NCBI RefSeq assembly: GCF_042611095.1
Contig: NZ_JBHFPV010000001.1
Span: 1,364,001 to 1,428,000 of the forward strand
DNA from: Meishania litoralis
GTDB taxonomy: Bacteria; Bacteroidota; Bacteroidia; Flavobacteriales; Flavobacteriaceae
Length of the DNA stretch: 64,000 nt
Direction: 5' to 3'
The notes under the pieces are model-generated. The model saw only the letters and a list, made by a program, of their open reading frames with translations, searched no databases and was not told the DNA's origin. Below are positions 51,952 through 60,470 of this stretch, in pieces (the stretch's first letter is position 1; each line of letters begins with the position of its first letter). Both the position numbers and the translations under genes were made by a program.

Positions 51952-52848
51952 TTAACTTGTTTGATTTGAATCTATGCCTGTAGGAATGAAAGGGTCATTT
52001 TCAATTAAATCAGATTCTACAGCTTGACGCCATTTAAGTATATTATCTTTTCCAGGTTGTGCACATTGCATGACAGATGTTTTATTACCATCAGTTATTG
52101 ACGAAAACACTTTGTAAAGTTTAAGTTTATTAGCCAACCGAGGATGAATTGCATAATTAATGCCAGATTTATCTACCGCACTACAATATGTTATTATGTC
52201 AAATTGACTATTCGAATTGTAAAGTTTTTGATGTGCTATTGACGCTGATAATGTATAATTATTAGATAAAAATAAATCACTCCATGCTCGCACATGGGCT
52301 TTTAACCTATTTCTATTAAACCCATCATAGTTTGGGAATTTCTTATCTATGTCAGACATAAAAGTTTCAAAATATTTTATCAAGCGTTTTGATTTGATTG
52401 AAGTCGCTGATAAAAAATTTAGTTTTTCCAAAGAAATCTCATCGGTATGCCAAATAGATATGTAATACTTGTCTACTGAAGGTTTTTTTATTTCCTTAAT
52501 TGCGGTTTCGAATGAATCAGATGCATAAAAAACTGGATGGTGGGGCAGATGAGCTCTTCCAATATCAGTGCAAATTTTTGCAGACTTGTAAGAATATTGT
52601 TTTGGGTCGTTTACCTCATTTTGATTTTTAAACGTGTAGGCATCTCTTACTCTCATGAAAAAAAACCTTCTTTTTTCATCATTGATTGAAGTATGTTCAG
52701 AAAAAAGGCCTCCTAAAGTATTCACACATTCCTTATAGATTGCTTCATAGTTTTCAGGTACTGTATGTATTGGGTATTTCTTTTCCAGTTCAGCAATTGC
52801 CGACTTTAATTCATCTTCGCTTAAACTTCTTATTTTGGATTTACTCAT
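51952..52848 (-). CDS. RES-domain-like protein (possible NAD-degrading toxin family)
   Basis: 298 residues. The RES pattern is visible: FFFMRVRDA (Arg about 66-68), then GRAHLPHHPVFYASDSFETAIKEI (Tyr 108, Glu 119), and a later GINYAIHPRLANKLKLYKV similar to the closing GI-Y-S strand, though the final Ser is not conserved. RES proteins degrade NAD+ and are usually toxins of RES-Xre pairs, but no Xre-type antitoxin is seen here. The AT-rich composition and cassette-like flanks suggest horizontal origin. Confidence 0.68.
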   Translation of the reverse strand: MSKSKIRSLSEDELKSAIAELEKKYPIHTVPENYEAIYKECVNTLGGLFSEHTSINDEKRRFFFMRVRDAYTFKNQNEVNDPKQYSYKSAKICTDIGRAHLPHHPVFYASDSFETAIKEIKKPSVDKYYISIWHTDEISLEKLNFLSATSIKSKRLIKYFETFMSDIDKKFPNYDGFNRNRLKAHVRAWSDLFLSNNYTLSASIAHQKLYNSNSQFDIITYCSAVDKSGINYAIHPRLANKLKLYKVFSSITDGNKTSVMQCAQPGKDNILKWRQAVESDLIENDPFIPTGIDSNQTS

Positions 52849-52850
52849 TG

Positions 52851-52892
52851 TTCAGCTTGCGTACAACAGTTGTCTATAATCAATGATTATAA
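52851..52892 (-). other. Cassette boundary with partial attC-like right arm
   Basis: GTTGTACGCAAG (minus strand) at 52867-52856 shares the form GTT-four-bases-GCAAG with the site at 51374-51386, and TATAATCATTGATTATA just upstream is a palindrome. A left arm is not obvious, so it is a weaker call. Confidence 0.35.
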
Positions 52893-53010
52893 TCTTATCA
52901 TATGCCTAAGATAATGAATCCCAAACACCCTTGTAACAAATAAAGGCCCCCAACGACCTATATACCACAAGCTTTTCGTAAATTCATTCCATTAACTAAA
53001 ATCGCAAGCT

Positions 53011-53937
53011 ATGGGTAGTTTTATTTTTATTCCGTTACTTTTTTTCGGTCTTATCATTCTTTTTTCCTCTTTTTTTATCGTTAAACAGCAGACCGCAGTG
53101 ATTATTGAGCGTTTTGGAAAGTTTCAAAGTATACGTCACTCAGGGCTACAAATGAAAATTCCGTTAATCGATCGTATCGCGGCCCGAATAGGACTCAAGA
53201 TTCAGCAATTGGATGTTATCGTCGAAACAAAGACGCTTGACGATGTGTTCGTAAAACTCAAAGTTTCGGTCCAATATGTCGTTATCAGGGATAAAGTATA
53301 CGAGGCCTTTTACAAACTTGAATACCCTCACGATCAAATAACGTCTTATGTATTCGACGTGGTCAGGGCCGAAGTGCCTAAAATGAAACTGGATGATGTC
53401 TTCGTGAAAAAAGATGATATAGCAATAGCGGTGAAAAGTGAGCTTCAAGATGCGATGCTCGACTATGGCTACGATATTATCAAGACCCTGGTTACCGATA
53501 TCGACCCAGATGCGCAGGTAAAAGCGGCGATGAACCGCATCAACGCCTCGGAGCGTGAGAAAATTGCAGCACAATTCGAAGGAGATGCGGCGCGCATACT
53601 TATTGTTGAAAAAGCAAAGGCCGAGGCCGAAAGCAAAAGGTTGCAAGGTCAGGGTATCGCCGATCAGCGACGTGAAATTGCGAGGGGTCTCGAAGAATCT
53701 GTAGAGGTTCTGAACAAGGTCGGTATCAACTCTCAAGAAGCATCTGCCCTAATTGTGGTAACACAACATTATGACACTTTGCAATCGATCGGCGAAGAAA
53801 CCAATACCAATTTGATCCTGCTGCCCAACTCGCCACAGGCCGGAAGCGATATGCTGAACAACATGGTGGCCTCGTTTACCGCAAGTAATATGATCGGTGA
53901 GCAAATGAAAAAAGGCAATCCAAGGAAAAAAGAATAA
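53011..53937 (+). CDS. SPFH/band-7 family protein (slipin/QmcA-like)
   Basis: 308 residues. One N-terminal membrane helix (about 4-24), then the SPFH core with QTAVIIERFGKFQSIRHSGLQMKIPLIDRI and the flotillin-like coiled part, including AAMNRINASEREKIAAQFEGDA and KAKAEAESKRLQGQGIADQR. Such proteins form membrane-associated oligomeric scaffolds and can regulate proteases. Monocistronic. The preceding 160 bases show no clean TAnnTTTG box. Confidence 0.9.
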   Translation: MGSFIFIPLLFFGLIILFSSFFIVKQQTAVIIERFGKFQSIRHSGLQMKIPLIDRIAARIGLKIQQLDVIVETKTLDDVFVKLKVSVQYVVIRDKVYEAFYKLEYPHDQITSYVFDVVRAEVPKMKLDDVFVKKDDIAIAVKSELQDAMLDYGYDIIKTLVTDIDPDAQVKAAMNRINASEREKIAAQFEGDAARILIVEKAKAEAESKRLQGQGIADQRREIARGLEESVEVLNKVGINSQEASALIVVTQHYDTLQSIGEETNTNLILLPNSPQAGSDMLNNMVASFTASNMIGEQMKKGNPRKKE

Positions 53938-54143
53938 TCCGTTTGTCTTGACTTTGGCAAATTTTAATGTTCAAAACCAAAATCAATCTAAAAATCGAAT
54001 TAAACGGCCCTATTGATCTGTTTGAAGCCGCGCTATCGCACTGGGTCAGGACTAAGCCAAAACGCTTTTAAATGGCTTTAAAACAAGTCTTTCTTGATAG
54101 AAAATCTCAATCGGTATATTTTAGTCGATAACTATTATCGATC

Positions 54144-55829
54144 TCAAGGTTTTTCCTTGATTTTGGCCCAAGTATCACGTAGGCCTACCGTTCTATTGAA
54201 AACCATTTTATCGGAAGTCGAGTCGGGATCCACACAAAAATAGCCCAACCGCTGAAACTGAAACCTATCACCGATGTTGGCTTCCTTTAAACTCGGTTCC
54301 AAGTATCCGGTAATGGTCTTCAAGGCATCTGGGTTGACAAAATCCAGAAAATTTTTGTTTTTATGCGTATCTGGGCTTTCATCTGTGAACAGTCGGTCAT
54401 ACAATCGTATTTCGGCCTCAAAAGCATGCTTTACCGAAACCCAGTGCAAAGTGCCTTTGACTTTTCGCAGGCTTTCTTCCGTTCCGCTGCCACTTTTGCT
54501 TTTGGGGTCATACGTACATTGTATTTCAACTATGTTGCCCTCCGCATCTTTGGTACAGCTTTCCGCTTTTATAATGTAGGCATTTTTAAGACGGACCTCC
54601 CCTCCTAATTTCAATCGAAAAAATTTCCGGTTCGCTTCCTCCCTAAAGTCCTCACGCTCAATATAAAGCTCTTTTGAAAAAGGCACTCTTCTAAACCCAG
54701 CAGCGTCATCCTCCGGATTGTTCTCTGCATCGAGCCACTCTTCATACCCTTCGGTATAATTTGTAATAACCACTTTTACCGGGTCTAAAACACCCATAAC
54801 CCTAGGCGCGATTTTGTTCAAATGTTCGCGCACATGGAACTCAAGAAGCGAAACATCGATAAGGTTCTCTCGTTTGGCGATTCCGATGGTATCTGCAAAA
54901 TTCCGAATCGATTCAGGGGTATAGCCCCGTCTCCGCAGTCCTGAAATGGTTGGCATACGAGGGTCGTCCCAACCCTTTACCACCCCCTGCTCGACCAACT
55001 GAAGAAGTTTCCGCTTACTGACAACGGTATGGCTAAGGTTTCTTCTGGCAAACTCCCTTTGTTTAGGGCGCACTTTACTCGGTTCGTATACTTGATCCAA
55101 AAACCAATCGTATAATTCACGATGCATGGCAAACTCAAGGGTACACAATGAATGGGTAACCTGCTCGATATAATCGCTCTCGCCATGGGTCCAATCATAC
55201 ATCGGATAAATACACCAATCAGTATTTGTTCTGTGGTGCGCTTTTTTCAAAACCCTGTACATAATGGGGTCTCGCATAAGCATATTGGGGGAAGCCATAT
55301 CTATCTTGGCCCGAACCACATGTGCTCCTTCCTCAAAAGCTCCTTCCTTCATCTTTGTAAAAAGATCAAGGTTTTCCTCCACCGTTCTATCCCTGTGCGG
55401 ACTATTCGTTCCAGGTTCTGTTGGAGTCCCTTTTTGAGCGGCAATCTCATCAGAAGATTGACTATCGACATATGCCATGCCCCTTTTAATCAATAAAACC
55501 GCCCAATCATATAGCTGTTGGAAATAATCAGAAGCATACCGTTCGGTATCCCATGAATAGCCCAACCACTCGACATCCCGTTTTATGGCATCGACATACT
55601 CTTGCTCTTCCTTTGCAGGATTGGTATCATCGAATCGCAAATTGACTGGCGCTTTGTAGCGTTGTCCAAGTCCGAAATTCAAACAAATGGAGCTAGCATG
55701 ACCAATGTGTAAATAGCCATTCGGTTCGGGTGGAAATCTAAACCTTAGATCCTCTCTTGGCAAACCGTTGGCCAAGTCCTCCTCAATAATATGCTCTATA
55801 AAATTCAGTGATTTAGGCTTATCGCTCAT
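54144..55829 (-). CDS. glnS: Glutaminyl-tRNA synthetase
   Basis: 561 residues. FPPEPNGYLHIGHASSIC (HIGH), VVSKRKLL (KMSKS-type) and the YPMYDWTHGESDYIE region are typical of GlnRS, which attaches glutamine to tRNA-Gln. The C-terminal anticodon-binding domain ends in FQRLGYFCVDPDS and FNRTVGLRDTWAK. The start was placed at MSDKPKS (55829); an ATG at 55850 would overlap the -7 box. It is a single minus-strand gene, with 206 bases to the slipin end and no recognised feature there apart from a TCGATAA-TTATCGA hairpin without U-run. Confidence 0.95.
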   Translation of the reverse strand: MSDKPKSLNFIEHIIEEDLANGLPREDLRFRFPPEPNGYLHIGHASSICLNFGLGQRYKAPVNLRFDDTNPAKEEQEYVDAIKRDVEWLGYSWDTERYASDYFQQLYDWAVLLIKRGMAYVDSQSSDEIAAQKGTPTEPGTNSPHRDRTVEENLDLFTKMKEGAFEEGAHVVRAKIDMASPNMLMRDPIMYRVLKKAHHRTNTDWCIYPMYDWTHGESDYIEQVTHSLCTLEFAMHRELYDWFLDQVYEPSKVRPKQREFARRNLSHTVVSKRKLLQLVEQGVVKGWDDPRMPTISGLRRRGYTPESIRNFADTIGIAKRENLIDVSLLEFHVREHLNKIAPRVMGVLDPVKVVITNYTEGYEEWLDAENNPEDDAAGFRRVPFSKELYIEREDFREEANRKFFRLKLGGEVRLKNAYIIKAESCTKDAEGNIVEIQCTYDPKSKSGSGTEESLRKVKGTLHWVSVKHAFEAEIRLYDRLFTDESPDTHKNKNFLDFVNPDALKTITGYLEPSLKEANIGDRFQFQRLGYFCVDPDSTSDKMVFNRTVGLRDTWAKIKEKP

Positions 55830-55849
55830 AGCGCATTTTTTTAGCAGCA

Positions 55850-55857
55850 CAAAAGTA
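55850..55857 (-). promoter_or_regulatory. -7 box of glnS
   Basis: Minus-strand TACTTTTG (55857-55850), a perfect TAnnTTTG, 20 bases before the ATG at 55829. No clear TTTG at -33. Confidence 0.45.
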
Positions 55858-55950
55858 GGAAAAATGCCGTAATGGTAGCCCCTAATACAGCCTCACTCCA
55901 CAATAAAAGCTTTTCACAACAATTTTAATTGCGCCCACAACATTAAATTC

Positions 55951-55978
55951 TTTGCGGGGTAATTAAATAACATATTTG
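55951..55978 (+). promoter_or_regulatory. Putative promoter of the T9SS adhesin operon
   Basis: TTTG (55951-55954), 16-base spacer, CATATTTG (55971-55978), one mismatch from TAnnTTTG. A leader of about 120 bases would precede the ATG at 56107. Confidence 0.4.
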
Positions 55979-56106
55979 TTGTTGAATACATAGGATTGGG
56001 CCAACTATTTACATGTTTTCCCCACCCGTTATAATCGTAAAACCCTAAAAGCATCAGACTGTTCCCAAAACGGAAACCACGGACCCACACAAAACCACAA
56101 CCTCTT

Positions 56107-58356
56107 ATGAGAACTAAATTATTTTATTCCGTACGTTTTTTGATACCAGTTATGCTAGTTCTAGCTTCTGTACAGATTCAGGCCCAAGTAATTGTTCCTG
56201 ATGCACCTGTGCCCGCCGATAACCCCAACTATCCAGGGAATGATCCTTGGACGGCGGCCTGCGCCCAAGAATCTTTCAACGAGTACTTTGTAGAGATAAC
56301 ATGGGCCGGAACGGCGAACAGCACAAACGAGTTCGTTCTTGAGCTTTCAGATGGCAACGGCAGTTTTGCGAGTGCCGTAGAATTGGGCAGGGTCGATGAC
56401 CAAAATACGAACAATACTTTTTTAATGTCATTTGCCCTACCCACGAATACCCGGGGCAATGGCTATAAAATGAGGGTAAGAAGTACCGATCCGGTATCAA
56501 CTAGCCCTGAATCGGCCGCTTACGAAATGTACTATATGGATGTTACGGGCAACCTGAACATAAGCCAACTTGGTGATGGGGTTCCACCTGGGCAAATCTG
56601 TTCTACCGGGCCTGTAACCCTTCAGGTCGACAACATTCCGAATCCAGAAACCTATCAGTATATTTGGTATCGCAGCGGTAGCCCCATGGCCGGTGAGAGC
56701 GGTCATACGCTAAACGTAACGCAATCGGCCATGTACCAGGCCGTAATAGATTATGGCAACACCTGTACGGGTTCGGGAAATACGGATTCCAATATTGTAG
56801 ATGTTACCATTGGTTCTTCGGGACAGGGTATCTTCATAACCCCACCTTCGAAAACGGCCTTATGTTCAGGAGATACTGAAACGCTCAGCATCAACGCCAC
56901 GGATCCTTCTTGGAGTTATAAATGGTATAAGAACGGGGCGGCCATTGCCGGAGCGACCTCATCAACATTTACGGTCGACGCTTCTATTTCTGGTTTTGAA
57001 GGAGACTATCAAGTCGAAATATCAAGTTCATCAATTTGTACCGAAAGGTCTGCCGCAATAACAATGACCAATTCCGACGGCTTTACGGTTACAAGGTTGA
57101 ATGACCCCAATGTTGTATTGCTTCCGGCCCAGACCGAGACATTGAGTATTTCAACAACTGCGACAGGACCCACTTATAAATGGTTTCGCAACAATATTGA
57201 AATTGCAGGAGCGACCGGAGCTTCGTACGACGCCTCTCAAGAAGGCACTTACTATGCCGAGATAACTCAAGGCGGTGGCACTTGCCCTGGAACGATCAAA
57301 AACTCTGAAACGACTACGGTGGTTACACCTGCTTCGTTCGAAATTACAATCGATTATGCGGCAGCTTATACCAGCTGTGTCAACACCGATATCGTTCTCG
57401 CATTACAGACTATCAATGCCGTATTGGCCGATAACAGTAAAATCGATGTGACTTCCGATGTGTCATCAAGTTTCACTTATCAATGGAAAAAGGATGGCGT
57501 GAACGTATCTGGAGCGACATCCGAAAACATAAGTCTGACAAATCCCGGCGAAAACGGTAATTATATTCTTGAAGGCAACTTAAGCACATACACTGCAACC
57601 TCAAACTCCCTTGCCGTGCAGCTCTTGACAAATGAAACAATCGCCATAACAAGTTCGGGCACCGTTTTCTGTAGTTCGGCCAACCCAATAACAATAGACA
57701 CCACCACTGACCTTACAACAGAATCTTTTGCCTGGCAAAGGGACGGCATCGACATCAATACGACAGATTTCGCTTTGAGCATTACAGAAACTGGTGTCTA
57801 TCGGCTAGTAATAGCTAAAAATGGATGTGATCTCATCTCAAACGAAATCACGATTACCCCTCTGGATCCCAACCTGATAACACTTAATCCCTCGGATACC
57901 ATAATTTTTCCCGAAGGAACGTCAAGGGTCGTAACCGCAAGCGGCGGTACCGCCTATCGCTGGTATGATAGCGACAACAATGAAATAGGCACTACGGACA
58001 GCTTTACATTTACTAGTGAAGGCGATTATACCTTAATCGCCAATATAGACGAATGTCAGGTAACCCGACAAATAACCGTTGAATATCTAGACACCTTCAA
58101 AGTGCCCAATGTCATTACGCCAAATGGCGATGGAGCCAATGATCAATGGATATTACCAAACTCATACTCAAATAAGACAGACGTAAATGTCATCATTTAT
58201 AACGATAAGGGCATCGAACTTCTGAACGTTACGGACTATCAGAACAACTGGCCCGAATCTTCAATGGCATTTCCACAACAGAATATGGTTTTTTACTATG
58301 TCATAAAAAATGCTTCTGAAACCCTTAAACAAGGAACCATAACCGTTATCCGCTAA
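56107..58356 (+). CDS. Secreted Ig-like repeat protein with T9SS type B sorting domain (CHU_C)
   Basis: 749 residues. Signal peptide (about 1-26, ends IQAQ). At least five Ig-like repeats carry the motif YKWYKNGAAIAGATSSTFTV or close variants (about 150-620). The C-terminus has the gliding-motility-associated CHU_C signature (VPNVITPNGDGANDQWILP, then VIIYNDKGIEL and FYYVIKNASETLKQGTITVIR). Such proteins are exported by the type IX system and held on the surface or released. First gene of a tight operon, 5 bases before the PorP/SprF-like gene. Confidence 0.92.
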   Translation: MRTKLFYSVRFLIPVMLVLASVQIQAQVIVPDAPVPADNPNYPGNDPWTAACAQESFNEYFVEITWAGTANSTNEFVLELSDGNGSFASAVELGRVDDQNTNNTFLMSFALPTNTRGNGYKMRVRSTDPVSTSPESAAYEMYYMDVTGNLNISQLGDGVPPGQICSTGPVTLQVDNIPNPETYQYIWYRSGSPMAGESGHTLNVTQSAMYQAVIDYGNTCTGSGNTDSNIVDVTIGSSGQGIFITPPSKTALCSGDTETLSINATDPSWSYKWYKNGAAIAGATSSTFTVDASISGFEGDYQVEISSSSICTERSAAITMTNSDGFTVTRLNDPNVVLLPAQTETLSISTTATGPTYKWFRNNIEIAGATGASYDASQEGTYYAEITQGGGTCPGTIKNSETTTVVTPASFEITIDYAAAYTSCVNTDIVLALQTINAVLADNSKIDVTSDVSSSFTYQWKKDGVNVSGATSENISLTNPGENGNYILEGNLSTYTATSNSLAVQLLTNETIAITSSGTVFCSSANPITIDTTTDLTTESFAWQRDGIDINTTDFALSITETGVYRLVIAKNGCDLISNEITITPLDPNLITLNPSDTIIFPEGTSRVVTASGGTAYRWYDSDNNEIGTTDSFTFTSEGDYTLIANIDECQVTRQITVEYLDTFKVPNVITPNGDGANDQWILPNSYSNKTDVNVIIYNDKGIELLNVTDYQNNWPESSMAFPQQNMVFYYVIKNASETLKQGTITVIR

Positions 58357-58361
58357 CCAAA

Positions 58362-60467
58362 ATGAAATTTACCAAATTCATAGCACTACTAGTGATTTCC
58401 GTTTTGGTGTTGACCCCGACCAATGCCCAAAATGAAGATCCTATTTTACCTTTAAAGGTAGCGCCCCAAAACCTGTTAAAGTATAACCGGTTTTTGATCA
58501 ACCCTACCTTTTCGACCGTTCAGGAAGATAAGTCATACATTAATTTCCTTCATAGAAACCAATCAGTACAATTTGACAATAACGATCAAACGTACTTTTT
58601 GAGTTATAGCGGACGAATAGGTGACCGTAGCGGGCTGGGGCTAAGCGTTTACTCGCAACAGGTAGGTTTGGTGTCGAATATTGGGGTAATGGCCAACTAC
58701 GCTTACGGTGTCAAATTAAGTGATAAAAGCAACTTCACCTTTGGGGCGAACCTTGCCTATTATAATACGGGGTTCGATAGAAATAGTGCTTCTCCCTTAG
58801 ATCCCAACGACCAAGCCCTTCTAGGGACAGTTGACAGTAATATTCTATCATTTCAACCCGGTTTCAATCTTTCCTTCGGAAACTTCGATTTCGGTGCATA
58901 CGCTGAAAACTTATTCGATTACAATCTGAAAACAAGCGAACAGCTAACCGAATTTAAGGACAAGTCATATGCGGGCCACCTACAATATACCCATCGGTTC
59001 AAAAATGGGTCGGGTATCATGGAAAGCGCTAGGCTTATGCCTTTGGCAAGAGTACGTATGAACGCAAAAGACAGTCCCGTCCTCGGCAATCAAGATGATT
59101 TTACCCTAGGTGGAAGCCTTATTCTTGACCTGCCAAAACTTGGATGGGTTCAAGGAGGCTACGACAGTTTTTATGGTGCTTCCGCAGGTGTTGGCTTCAA
59201 CATCAACAAAAGGCTCTCTTTAGGATATACTATGGAAAAGGGGTACACCTCAGATCTTATTAATCTTGGTGTTACCCATGAAATTTCATTTGCCTACTCT
59301 TTCACACCGAACCTTACAGAAGACCGTGTTATGTTAGAGGAAAACAACGATCAACTTGTGGAAAACGAAGAATTGACCCAAGAAGACCTTGCCACAAATG
59401 ATGAAATAGAACAATTGAAAAGAAAATTGGCCGAAAACGACGCGATAATCGCCGAACTGATGTTCCGTCAAGATTCACTCGAAGCCAATCGCCAAAAAGA
59501 TTTGGAGCGCCGCTTTGAAATGGTCATGCGAATGGTGCGTAACGAAACGAGCGGTGAACGGCCCGACCTTGAAAAAAAGGCCGAAGACCTCTTCTTGACA
59601 GGAATCGACCGACCTCAGGTAGCTACAAGGAACTATAGCAACGACGGAGGGGTTTCTTCACTCGCTGTCAATTCTTCATTGCCAAAAGATGTGCTGGCCA
59701 AGGGCAACGATGCCGTTGCCGAACGTACCGTTGCACAAGACAACATCGGCGCACAAAACACATCCCCATCTTTGAACGACGTACAGCAAGACCCTATTAA
59801 AAGTAGAAAATTCAGAAATCTAGAAGGTGTACAAGAAGGGTACTATGTCGTAGCCAATGTCTATAAAGGTGGCCACTACCTAACCAAATTCATTGATGAT
59901 CTTGGCCAAAAGGGACTGTCGGCCGATTATATCGACAACCCGAACAATGGTCTCAAATATGTATATCTAAAGCGTTTTGACACTTGGGAAGAGGCGGTGG
60001 CCGCACATCAATCGAATATAGACGGCACCTACGATGGCGACCTTTGGATCATGAACGTTGATAACCGATATACCAATGAGCGTTATGCCAACAATGTTGA
60101 TAAACTTAAAGAAAAAGCCACCAAGTACGGTACCGATGTACTTCAAAAAAATGTGGTCGCCAATGATGAAATCGCCAATACCAGTAGCGAGGCCCGCACC
60201 TTTAAGATCGATGGTGTCGGATCAGGTTACTATATTATCGCAAATGTGTTCGCCAATCCAAAGAATGCGCGACGCTTTGTTGAGCTTTTAAACTCATATG
60301 GGCTAAGCGCGAGTTATTTCGTAAACCCGGAAAATAACTGGAGGTATGTATATCTCAAACGTCATGAATCATGGAACAACGCCCTAATATCATACTACTC
60401 AAAACTTAATGACGCCTACGATGATAAAATGTGGATCATGCGTGTCAACCCAAACTTAATGACTTAA
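58362..60467 (+). CDS. PorP/SprF-type outer-membrane protein extended by two SPOR-like modules
   Basis: 701 residues; ordinary PorP/SprF proteins are about 310-330. Signal peptide (about 1-22), PorP/SprF barrel domain (to about 316; ILPLKVAPQNLLKYNRFLINPTFSTV, YSFTPNLTE at its end), an acidic coiled-coil linker (about 345-395), a low-complexity linker, and two SPOR-like modules (484-567 and 613-696) that match each other and the one in the OmpA-family protein at 31091. PorP/SprF helps secrete or anchor partner adhesins with CHU_C tails, and such partners are encoded directly before and after it. The SPOR-like modules could tie the barrel to peptidoglycan. Confidence 0.9.
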   Translation: MKFTKFIALLVISVLVLTPTNAQNEDPILPLKVAPQNLLKYNRFLINPTFSTVQEDKSYINFLHRNQSVQFDNNDQTYFLSYSGRIGDRSGLGLSVYSQQVGLVSNIGVMANYAYGVKLSDKSNFTFGANLAYYNTGFDRNSASPLDPNDQALLGTVDSNILSFQPGFNLSFGNFDFGAYAENLFDYNLKTSEQLTEFKDKSYAGHLQYTHRFKNGSGIMESARLMPLARVRMNAKDSPVLGNQDDFTLGGSLILDLPKLGWVQGGYDSFYGASAGVGFNINKRLSLGYTMEKGYTSDLINLGVTHEISFAYSFTPNLTEDRVMLEENNDQLVENEELTQEDLATNDEIEQLKRKLAENDAIIAELMFRQDSLEANRQKDLERRFEMVMRMVRNETSGERPDLEKKAEDLFLTGIDRPQVATRNYSNDGGVSSLAVNSSLPKDVLAKGNDAVAERTVAQDNIGAQNTSPSLNDVQQDPIKSRKFRNLEGVQEGYYVVANVYKGGHYLTKFIDDLGQKGLSADYIDNPNNGLKYVYLKRFDTWEEAVAAHQSNIDGTYDGDLWIMNVDNRYTNERYANNVDKLKEKATKYGTDVLQKNVVANDEIANTSSEARTFKIDGVGSGYYIIANVFANPKNARRFVELLNSYGLSASYFVNPENNWRYVYLKRHESWNNALISYYSKLNDAYDDKMWIMRVNPNLMT

Positions 60468-60470
60468 CCA

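Noticed and set aside
54125..54141. TCGATAA-TTATCGA hairpin as a glnS terminator
   Set aside because: There is no T-run after the stem on the minus strand.
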